Below, piece after piece: positions 57,759 to 64,000 of a DNA stretch of 64,000 bases; position 1 is the stretch's first letter, and every line of letters starts with the position of its first letter. The position numbers were made by a program, and so were the translations under genes. The notes under the pieces were generated by a model, which was given only the letters and a program-made list of their open reading frames with translations, did no database searches and was not told the DNA's origin. The stretch comes from Paracidovorax avenae ATCC 19860 (GTDB lineage Bacteria > Pseudomonadota > Gammaproteobacteria > Burkholderiales > Burkholderiaceae_C): NCBI RefSeq assembly GCF_000176855.2, contig NC_015138.1:1860001-1924000 (forward strand). Reading direction: 5' to 3'.

Positions 57759-58211
57759 ATGAACAGGAATCCACAGATGCGCAAGACGCTGCGGTACTGC
57801 GCCGGTGCGCTGATCTCGGGCGCGTTGCTGATGGGCGCCCCGCTGACGCAGGCGCAGGCGGCGGGCGGGTCTTCCGGCGGCGCCATGGGCGGCAGCACCG
57901 CCGATGCCCCGTCCCCCCGGGCCAGTGGCGCCAGCAAGCGCTCCGGAGCCCATCCGGATGGCCGCAGTTCCGGCGCGCATTCCGGCAGCGGTTCCGGAAG
58001 CTCCGGTACCGGCTCGGGCGGCAGCGGCGGCACCCCGGGAAGCGGTGGTGCAGGCAGCAACGGCTCGGGCGGTTCCGGTACGGGAACGGGCAGCGGTGCC
58101 GGCGGTTCGGGCATGGGGCCCGGCGGCACCGGAGCCGGTGGCTCCAGCGGTGGCGGTACCGGTGGCAGCGGTGCTGGCAGCGGCGGTGCAGGAGGCGCCA
58201 CTGGCCGGTGA
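57759..58211 (+). CDS. Exported Gly/Ser-rich low-complexity protein
   Basis: 150 residues. Signal peptide (LRYCAGALISGALLMGAP) is cleaved near AQA-AGG. The mature chain is nearly all Gly, Ser, Ala and Thr in short runs such as GSGSGSSGTGSGGSGG, with no aromatic residue; a single basic patch KRSGAHPDGRS lies in the middle. A consensus AAGGAG ribosome site is seven to eight bases before the ATG. It looks like a secreted, flexible surface or matrix protein. No homologue is recognised; the reading frame is supported by signal peptide and ribosome site. Confidence 0.7.
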   Translation: MNRNPQMRKTLRYCAGALISGALLMGAPLTQAQAAGGSSGGAMGGSTADAPSPRASGASKRSGAHPDGRSSGAHSGSGSGSSGTGSGGSGGTPGSGGAGSNGSGGSGTGTGSGAGGSGMGPGGTGAGGSSGGGTGGSGAGSGGAGGATGR

Positions 58212-58370
58212 GCAGGCCCTGCAGCGCCAGCGCGGCGGGAAGGGCGTGCGCCGATGCGCTACGCCGGCGCTGGCGGGCGCGGTCCTACAGCGCCTGCCTC
58301 GCCCGTCCCACCCCGCGCACTTCCTGCCAGGAGCCCAATAGGGGCTCGCAGCTTGAAAAGGAGGTGCCGC

Positions 58371-58586
58371 ATGTCCGTCGTCCAATGCTCGGGAGGCTCC
58401 GCCTTCTTCATCGCCGAAGGTGCACGTGCGCGCCAGATGGGGCAGCGCGACCTGCCGCGTTGGCAGGTCCAGCTCGGCGACGTCGAGCCCTGCCCGGATG
58501 TCGAGGACATTCCCGACAGCCGCCAGACCGTGCAATCCCAGTTCGCGGACGAAGACGTGCCCCGCCACCGGCAGTGGCTGGGTTGA
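58371..58586 (+). CDS. Possible small hypothetical gene with ideal ribosome site
   Basis: 71 residues, MSVVQCSGGSAFFIAEGARA at the start and a fairly acidic second half. AAAAGGAGG lies seven bases before the ATG, the best ribosome site in the window after that of the preceding gene. No family is recognised and no membrane segment is present. The opposite strand is also open here, so codon bias alone does not decide. It may be unrelated to the Gly/Ser-rich gene 159 bases upstream. Confidence 0.5.
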   Translation: MSVVQCSGGSAFFIAEGARARQMGQRDLPRWQVQLGDVEPCPDVEDIPDSRQTVQSQFADEDVPRHRQWLG

Positions 58587-58614
58587 GGCCATGGTTCCGA
58601 GGCCGTGATGCGCT

Positions 58615-59037
58615 TCAGCGGCGCAGCCGGCAGGCCGCCCGCACCAGCCGGTCGGCCTGGTCCGGTATGGCCTTGAACGTGACGGGTGCCTCCCCTTGCC
58701 GGAAGGTCCGTTCCGCGGACGCCGCACCCGTCCAGCCTGGCAGGGCATAGAAGCGCATGCGGGTGTACCAGGCCTCCCTCCGGGAGCAGTCCACCACCAC
58801 CAGGCTCTCGTGGCCGCGGTACGGGCCCCCGCCATAGGCATCGCGCAAGGTTTCCCGGGTGACGCGCACTTCCACGCTGATCAGGTCGCCCTCGAGGTGC
58901 GTGACCGACTCCGGGCGGATCTGTATCAGGTCCCGCTCGGCCAGCGCCGGGTCCCCATACACGGTGAACCATCCGCCATCCGCAGTGGATGTCAGGGAAA
59001 GGGTGGCCAGCAGGACGCCGGCAATCAGAGCGTGCAT
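58615..59037 (-). CDS. Small exported protein, surface-adhesin E-like
   Basis: 140 residues. Signal peptide MHALIAGVLLATLSLTSTAD, then a domain with WFTVYGDPALAERDLIQIRP, VRVTRETLRDAYGG and DCSRREAWYTRMRFYALPGW. The Trp start, a single conserved-looking Cys after the VVVDC strand and the length fit the small periplasmic or surface proteins of the adhesin-E group. This assignment is by pattern only. Stand-alone gene on the minus strand. Confidence 0.55.
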   Translation of the reverse strand: MHALIAGVLLATLSLTSTADGGWFTVYGDPALAERDLIQIRPESVTHLEGDLISVEVRVTRETLRDAYGGGPYRGHESLVVVDCSRREAWYTRMRFYALPGWTGAASAERTFRQGEAPVTFKAIPDQADRLVRAACRLRR

Positions 59038-59278
59038 GGGTGGGGCGCCAGAGGGTGCACCATTGTGATCAATTCGTGCATTACCCCCATCGTGCCATGG
59101 GCTTGCCGGCATGCAAGGGTGCGGGGTGACCATCCGGGCTGCTTCACACCCCGCACGGCCGCCGGACCGAGAGTGGCCACGGTACCGGCCCAGACCCCGC
59201 GTCCACCAGAATAGGGGCGCCATCCCGATACGTGCTGTGAAGGCAGGTAAGTTGCTTGTCGGTGTGCGTGGGAAGCCT

Positions 59279-59355
59279 TGGCCTGCCCGGAGGGACTCGA
59301 ACCCCCGACCTATTGCTTAGAAGGCAATTGCTCTATCCAGTTGAGCTACGGGCAG
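59279..59355 (-). tRNA. tRNA-Arg (anticodon TCT)
   Basis: 77 bases with encoded CCA. Reading the minus strand: acceptor CTGCCCG pairs with CGGGCAG, D-arm GCTCAACTGGATAGAGC, anticodon loop CTTCTAA with TCT, T-arm GGGGGTTCGAGTCCCTC, discriminator G. TATGAT on the minus strand (59406-59401) could be its -10 box. Confidence 0.97.
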
Positions 59356-59540
59356 ATGGTGGGAAGCAGGCCGGCTGCCGCGGCGCTTCCGAGGCCCGTG
59401 ATCATACCCGCGCGGCAGGCAGCTCCGTGGCGCGGGGGCATCGCCGCCGGGCCGCTTTGCGGTTATAACGGAACGCAGCGAGATCGCTTCCACCGCCCCT
59501 CCCGCGCGCTGAGCGCTGCCAAAGCCCCATCCTTTGACAC

Positions 59541-61298
59541 ATGCCCCATAGCGTCGCCCTCATCCATACGATCGCCGTCGGCCTCGGCCTGGCACTGCTG
59601 CTGGGTTTCCTGGCGACGCGGGTGCGCCTGCCCGCCCTGGTGGGCTACCTGCTGGCCGGCGTGGCGATCGGGCCCTACACGCCCGGTTTCGTGGCCGACG
59701 GGGCCATGGCCAGCCAGTTGGCCGAAATCGGCGTCATGCTGCTGATGTTCGGCGTGGGCCTGCACTTCTCGCTGGGCGACCTGCTCGCCGTGCGCAAGAT
59801 CGCGCTGCCCGGCGCCATCGTGCAGATGGCCGTGGCCACGCTGCTGGGCGTGGGCCTGGCCACCTGGTGGGGCTGGGGCCTGGGCGGTGCGCTGGTCTTC
59901 GGCCTGGCCCTGTCGGTGGCCAGCACGGTGGTGCTGCTGCGGGCGCTGGAAACGCTCGGCATCCTCGATTCCTATACGGGCCGCATCGCGGTCGGGTGGC
60001 TGGTGGTGGAGGACCTCGCCATGGTGCTCGTGCTGGTGCTGCTGCCGCCCCTGGCGGGCTGGCTCGGCGGCACGCCGGAGGGCGCGGCCGATGCCGTGGC
60101 CCATCCGCCGCTCTGGAAGACCGTGGGCTGGACGCTGGCGCAGGTGGGCGGTTTCGTGGCCGTGATGCTGCTGGTGGGGCGCCGGCTTTTTCCCTGGATG
60201 CTGTGGCAGGTGGCGCGCACGGGCTCGCGCGAGCTGTTCACGCTGTGCGTGGTGGCAGCGGCCGTGGGCATCGCCTTCGGCTCGGCCGCGCTGTTCGGGG
60301 TGTCGTTCGCACTGGGCGCGTTCTTCGCTGGCATGGTGATGCGCGAATCGGAGTTCGCCCACCGCGCCGCGCAGGAATCGCTGCCGCTGCGCGATGCCTT
60401 CGCCGTGCTGTTCTTCGTCTCCGTGGGCATGCTGTTCGATCCGCGCGTGCTGCTCGAGCGCCCCCTGCAGGTGCTCGCCGTGGTGGCGATCATCATCTTC
60501 GGCAAGACCTTCGCGGCGGCCGCGCTGGTGCTGGCCTTCCGCTATCCGCTCAATACTGCGCTCACCGTGTCGGCCAGCCTGGCGCAGATCGGCGAGTTCT
60601 CGTTCATCCTCGTGGGCCTGGGCGCGTCGCTGGGGCTGCTGCCCCCGGAAGGTGCGAGCCTGGTGCTGGCGGGCGCGCTGTTTTCCATCGCCCTCAACCC
60701 CATCCTGTTCCGCGCCATCGCGCCGCTGCAGGACTGGCTGCGGGCGCGCTCGGCCTGGGCGCGGCAGCTGGAGCTGCGCGACGATCCGCTGGCGGAACTG
60801 CCCGAGAGCACGCACCAGCGCTACCTGGCCCGCCAGGTGGTGCTGGTCGGCTACGGCCGGGTGGGGCGCCGCATCGCCGCTGCCCTGGCGGCGCGCGACA
60901 TTCCCTTCGTGGTGGCCGAGCAGAACCGGGAACTGGTCGAGTGGCTGCGTACCCAGGGCATGGCCGCCGTCGCCGGCGATGCCGTGGAGCCGGCCGTGCT
61001 GATCCAGGCGCACATCGCGCGGGCCCACATGCTGGTGATCGCCACGCCGGACACGCTGGACGTGCGGCAGATCGTCGCCACTGCCCGCACCCTCAATCCC
61101 GCCATCGAGACCGTGGTGCGCACCCACAACGAGGAGGAGGCGCAACTGCTCGAAAGCGAGGGCGTGGGCAAGGTCTTCCTGGGCGAGGAGGCGCTGGCCG
61201 TGGCCATGACCACCCACGTGGTGGCCATGGCGGCCGCGCAGGAGCGCCAGGCCGCCACCGTGCCGGGCGCCCTGGACGAGCGGCACGCGTCCGTCTGA
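59541..61298 (+). CDS. ybaL: CPA2-type potassium/proton antiporter (KefB/YbaL-like)
   Basis: 585 residues. About 12 membrane helices of the Na/H exchanger fold (starting TIAVGLGLALLLGFLATRVR, with VVEDLAMVLVLVLLPPLAGW holding the ion-site Asp) are followed by an RCK domain from about residue 430 whose nucleotide motif is VLVGYGRVGRR. A short Gly-poor tail ends it. It balances potassium and pH; the RCK site senses nucleotides. YbaL-like is preferred over KefB/C because the TrkA-C domain is absent. A TATAAC box lies at 59464-59469. Confidence 0.9.
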   Translation: MPHSVALIHTIAVGLGLALLLGFLATRVRLPALVGYLLAGVAIGPYTPGFVADGAMASQLAEIGVMLLMFGVGLHFSLGDLLAVRKIALPGAIVQMAVATLLGVGLATWWGWGLGGALVFGLALSVASTVVLLRALETLGILDSYTGRIAVGWLVVEDLAMVLVLVLLPPLAGWLGGTPEGAADAVAHPPLWKTVGWTLAQVGGFVAVMLLVGRRLFPWMLWQVARTGSRELFTLCVVAAAVGIAFGSAALFGVSFALGAFFAGMVMRESEFAHRAAQESLPLRDAFAVLFFVSVGMLFDPRVLLERPLQVLAVVAIIIFGKTFAAAALVLAFRYPLNTALTVSASLAQIGEFSFILVGLGASLGLLPPEGASLVLAGALFSIALNPILFRAIAPLQDWLRARSAWARQLELRDDPLAELPESTHQRYLARQVVLVGYGRVGRRIAAALAARDIPFVVAEQNRELVEWLRTQGMAAVAGDAVEPAVLIQAHIARAHMLVIATPDTLDVRQIVATARTLNPAIETVVRTHNEEEAQLLESEGVGKVFLGEEALAVAMTTHVVAMAAAQERQAATVPGALDERHASV

Positions 61299-61342
61299 TC
61301 CGCCGGCGCGTACCGCGCGGCGCATGGGCGCCGCGGTTCAGG

Positions 61343-63199
61343 TCAGTCCGGTTCCTCGAACACCAGCGTCGGCGTGGTCATCACCCGGGCCGTGTCGCCC
61401 AGCGAGCCGATGAGTCGGTTCGCGAAATAGCTGTTCTGCGTGTCCGGCTCCAGCGCGGCGACCGCGAGGTTCGCCAGGGGCTGGTTGAGCGGCACGTAGT
61501 AGCTGCCGGCGGGCGCATCGATGGCGGTGCGCACGGTCTCGACCTTCACGCGCACGGTGTCCGTCGCGCCGGCCACGGTGCCGCGCACGTCTTCCCGAGG
61601 AGCGGTGTCGCGCGCGGTTTCTCGGTAGGTGTCGGCCAGCAGCGATCCCTGCTCGGCCACGCGCATCACCTGCACGCCCATCATCTTCAGGTGGTCCACC
61701 GCCTCGCCCGCCGAGGGGCCGAGCCAGTAGCCGCAGGGGCGCGGGCGGCTGGTGAGGATGCGCAGGTCGAGCGACGAGTTCCATTCCACGCGCACGGTCT
61801 TGTCGGCACCGGTCTGCGGGTCGAGCATCAGCAGGTCGCGCTGCGTGGCGGTCGGGCCCGCATCCACGGCGACCTCGCCGCGGCAGGCCTGCGCGACCGT
61901 GTCGCGCGCGACGAACGAGCGCACCTGCTCCAGGTTGGCGGCGCGCTCGGCCGTGCTGCGCAGGGCGCTGGTCAGCGCCGTCACCTGGGTGTGCACGCGG
62001 CGCTGGATGTGCGTGCGGCCGATGCCCACGCCGCGCGTTTCCACCAGCAGGCTGACCGCGTTCTTGAGGCCGTTCACGTTGCGGCCGGTGTCCGGCCGCG
62101 TGCCGCCCATGGAGACGCGCATGTCCGCCGGATCGGTGGAGGTGGTGTAGTACCAGTCGCTGGTCAGCCCCTGGCCCTGCAGGGCGGCCGACATGGGCTG
62201 GTAGTACCACTCGCGCGAGGCCTTGGTGAGGAATTCCGGCACGTTGGCGGTGGTGGCGTACTGCATCAGCGCGTCGTAGCGCTGGATGCCGCCGAACTTC
62301 TGCAGGAAGCGGCCGACCACGGTGTATTCGTGCGCATCGACGATGGCGATGGGGCGGTAGTCCCGCACCAGGCGGGCCAGCCCCTGCGCCTCGGGCGTGG
62401 TGAGCAGCAGGTGGTCGCGGTTCATGTCGGTGCCGTTCGCGGTCACGCGGGTGCCGGCTTCCGCGCCGTCGGGGTTGGCGCGCGGCACGACGACGACGTT
62501 GATGCGGTCCAGCAGCGGCTCCAGCAGGCCCTGCGTGAGTTCGCGCGCGATCACCAGCAGCGCTTCCGAGCCCGCGGGTTCGTCGCCGTGCTGCTGGCCG
62601 ATCAGCACCACGGTGGGCCGGCCGCTGGCATCCAGGTCCTGCAGCGAGGTGCCGGCTCCGCGGGTGGCCACGAGCGCCTCGAGCGGGACGCCACGCTGCG
62701 AGCGGCCCCACTCGATCACCGCCGTCTTCGTCGCGCTGCCCGCCTGGGGCGCGAGGCTGTGCAGCCACTGCGAGGCCTCGGCGTTGGTGGTGAAGGCCCG
62801 GCGGCCGTCGGCCAGGCCGGGCGTGTCGTAGCGCACCGAGGGATCGGGGAACCGTGCCGCGACGGCGGCGGAATAGGGCAGGGCCTCGGCCGGCGCGGCG
62901 GCGGAGGGCGGCGCCGCGCCTTCCGGCTGCGGCACGATGGGGGTTTCGGTGATCGGGGTGGTGACCACTTCCGCGCGCGTGGTGCCCAGCGGCGGGGGCA
63001 CGGCGCGTGCGGGAGCCGGTCGCGTCTGCGCGGTGGAGGGCAGGGGCGTCGGCGCGCTCGCGGGCCAGGGGGGCAGCGGCGTGCTGCTGCAGCCCGCCGC
63101 CAGCACGGCGATGGCCAGAACCAGGGGAGCGAGCGCGCGGGGCGGCAGGCCGGGAGCGGCGGTCCTGGAGGGGCGGAGGGCGTCGAATGGCTGGTTCAT
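61343..63199 (-). CDS. M14-family zinc carboxypeptidase lipoprotein
   Basis: 618 residues. A lipobox (VLAAGC at about 33-38) follows a longer, Arg- and Pro-containing leader; the mature protein is thus a lipoprotein, with a 100-residue Pro/Ala-rich linker. The catalytic domain has the HxxE pair in GQQHGDEPAGSEA, the third zinc ligand in VDAHEYTVV and the acid in SLLVETRGVGIG. M14 enzymes cut C-terminal residues from peptides. The C-terminal region of about 200 residues is extra. Converges with the antiporter gene 44 bases away. Confidence 0.9.
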   Translation of the reverse strand: MNQPFDALRPSRTAAPGLPPRALAPLVLAIAVLAAGCSSTPLPPWPASAPTPLPSTAQTRPAPARAVPPPLGTTRAEVVTTPITETPIVPQPEGAAPPSAAAPAEALPYSAAVAARFPDPSVRYDTPGLADGRRAFTTNAEASQWLHSLAPQAGSATKTAVIEWGRSQRGVPLEALVATRGAGTSLQDLDASGRPTVVLIGQQHGDEPAGSEALLVIARELTQGLLEPLLDRINVVVVPRANPDGAEAGTRVTANGTDMNRDHLLLTTPEAQGLARLVRDYRPIAIVDAHEYTVVGRFLQKFGGIQRYDALMQYATTANVPEFLTKASREWYYQPMSAALQGQGLTSDWYYTTSTDPADMRVSMGGTRPDTGRNVNGLKNAVSLLVETRGVGIGRTHIQRRVHTQVTALTSALRSTAERAANLEQVRSFVARDTVAQACRGEVAVDAGPTATQRDLLMLDPQTGADKTVRVEWNSSLDLRILTSRPRPCGYWLGPSAGEAVDHLKMMGVQVMRVAEQGSLLADTYRETARDTAPREDVRGTVAGATDTVRVKVETVRTAIDAPAGSYYVPLNQPLANLAVAALEPDTQNSYFANRLIGSLGDTARVMTTPTLVFEEPD

Positions 63200-63324
63200 G
63201 GTCGATCGGGCCGCGTTCGGCCGGGGTTGGCAGGCGGGGCCGATGTTACCCGGCGCCGGGGCCGCGCCGTGTCGGTGGCAGTCCCGTGTGCCGGGGCATT
63301 CGGGCCCGGACGGCTGGAAACGAA

Positions 63325-63369
63325 ACGGCGCGGCACGGAACGGTCCGAAGACCGCCCGTGCCGCGCCGT
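63325..63369 (-). terminator. Strong hairpin downstream of the DEAD-box helicase tail
   Basis: Arms ACGGCGCGGCACGG (63325-63338) and CCGTGCCGCGCCGT (63356-63369) form 14 perfect pairs. The loop holds a second stem CGGTC-TTCG-GACCG on the minus strand, a C(UUCG)G tetraloop. On that strand the stem is followed by TTCGTTTCC, a weak U-tract. It lies 42 bases past the helicase stop. Confidence 0.7.
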
Positions 63370-63410
63370 GGGCACGAGGCGCCGCCCCCGGTTAGGGGCC
63401 GCGCGGAGAT

Positions 63411-64000
63411 TCAGCGTCCGTAGCCGCCGCCACCGCCGCCACCGCCGCCACGGGGGCCGCGGTTGCCGCCACGGCCGCCGCCGTAGCCACCACCACCGCC
63501 GCCGCCATAGCCGCCGCCACCACCGCCACCGCTGCGGAAGCCGCCGCCGCGCCGGCCGCTGGACATGCTGTCCACGCTGGTGCGCATCGGATCGGGCTGG
63601 CCGCCGCCACTGCCGCTGCCATGGCGCGCGGGGCCCAGGTGGGTGCCGAGCTGCGTGCCCAGGTGGGCGTTCTCGCGCCGCGGCTGCAGGTCGTCGGAGC
63701 GGTGGCCGCCTTCGCTGCGCGGGGGGCGGTTGCCACGGCCGCCGCCATTGCCGCCGCCACCGTTGCCGGAGCGCGGATGGCCGCCGTTGCCGGGATGGGC
63801 CGCGCGCGGGCCGTTGCCCTGGCCCTGGCCTTGGCCTTGCGCACCGCCGCGGCCGCGCTGGGGCTTCTGGCCACCGTTGCTGCCGCCTTCGCCCTGGCCT
63901 TGCGCGCCGCGTCCGCCGGACTTGCCGCCGCCGCTGCGTTCACCCTGGGTGGCCTTGTTGGTGCGGATGCGCTCCATCATCTCGCTGCGCGCGGCCTTGG
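63411..64000 (-). CDS. Gly/Arg-rich C-terminal tail, probably of a DEAD-box RNA helicase (cut by right edge)
   Basis: Partial: only the last 196 residues are in the window. The visible part begins KAARSEMMERIRTNKATQ and is then a long low-complexity chain of Gly, Arg, Gln and Asn ending in repeated GGGGGYGG blocks and YGR. Such RGG tails bind RNA and can drive condensate formation. The helicase core (Walker and DEAD motifs) would lie beyond 64000, so the assignment rests on the tail style and on memory of RhlE-like proteins in related genera. Could also be another RNA-binding protein. Confidence 0.55.
   Translation of the reverse strand, partial: KAARSEMMERIRTNKATQGERSGGGKSGGRGAQGQGEGGSNGGQKPQRGRGGAQGQGQGQGNGPRAAHPGNGGHPRSGNGGGGNGGGRGNRPPRSEGGHRSDDLQPRRENAHLGTQLGTHLGPARHGSGSGGGQPDPMRTSVDSMSSGRRGGGFRSGGGGGGGYGGGGGGGYGGGRGGNRGPRGGGGGGGGGYGR

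Noticed and set aside
57623..58201. Pro-rich minus-strand frame opposite the Gly/Ser-rich gene
   Set aside because: Runs of GGx on one strand read as PPx on the other. The plus strand has the signal peptide and ribosome site.
57950..58210. Repeated short units that could be mistaken for a tandem DNA repeat or CRISPR
   Set aside because: Units are irregular codon runs of Gly and Ser with no constant length or spacer; they reflect protein composition.
61317..61340. GCGGCGC-ATGG-GCGCCGC hairpin between the antiporter and the M14 gene
   Set aside because: The stem is good but there is no T-tract on either strand, so it was not called a terminator; chance is likely at this GC content.
63420..63560. 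GCC/CCG-rich repeats at the right end
   Set aside because: They are codons of a Gly-rich protein tail on the minus strand and not a repeat array.

Overview
The window is GC-rich chromosomal DNA with no sign of phage, insertion sequence, plasmid or CRISPR. Gene content suggests a betaproteobacterium of the family Comamonadaceae, probably Acidovorax or Paracidovorax-like. The pointers are an EF-P with Arg32 next to an EarP gene, four solute receptors of the Bug/TctC type, the order hupB, tRNA-Val, ppiD, and many small catabolic clusters each with its own LysR, RpiR, AraC or IclR regulator. The genus is inferred from familiarity with such genomes and was not checked by a search.

Layout. 1-2551 (minus): a LysR gene overlapping earP, then efp, which runs off the left edge. 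2657-7000: CaiB-type CoA-transferase, HMG-CoA lyase-like enzyme and two Bug receptors. 7193-17724: an RpiR regulator, isoaspartyl peptidase, a GsiABCD-type peptide importer, a DmpA-type and a DppA-type peptidase, then an Asp/Glu racemase, together looking like a system for unusual peptides. 17799-23260: housekeeping genes uvrC, pgsA, hupB, tRNA-Val, ppiD and tRNA-His. 23413-26944: an argininosuccinate lyase paralogue with a Bug receptor, divergent from a LysR gene across a clear inverted repeat. 26999-29006: a carboxymuconolactone decarboxylase-like protein, a small zinc-ribbon membrane protein, and a ParD-like protein overlapping a second-type methionine aminopeptidase gene.

29270-41401 (plus): twelve tightly spaced genes that read as one catabolic operon (Bug receptor, ThDP enzyme, atypical SDR, Asp-box propeller, VOC protein, PF06684 protein, alpha/beta hydrolase, NIPSNAP, MhpA-like hydroxylase, two aldehyde dehydrogenases, nitroreductase), closed by a good terminator. 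41488-50263 (minus): six genes forming an envelope operon (aldehyde dehydrogenase, cytochrome b561, DUF1329, DUF1302 barrel, RND/MMPL exporter, YCF48-like propeller), divergent from an AraC regulator. These two operons converge on the shared region around 41.45 kb.

51877-56453: amino acid permease, chemoreceptor and class III aminotransferase, followed by a convergent IclR gene. 57759-59037: a Gly/Ser-rich exported protein, a possible small gene with an ideal ribosome binding site, and a small exported protein. 59279-64000: tRNA-Arg, a KefB/YbaL-like antiporter, an M14-type lipoprotein peptidase and the glycine-rich tail of what is probably a DEAD-box RNA helicase cut by the right edge.

The parts most deserving follow-up are the unknown-substrate 12-gene operon (with an SDR that has lost its catalytic residues), the aldehyde dehydrogenase/b561/DUF1329/DUF1302/RND/YCF48 envelope operon, the unusual-peptide cluster, and the ParD-like/methionine aminopeptidase pair.
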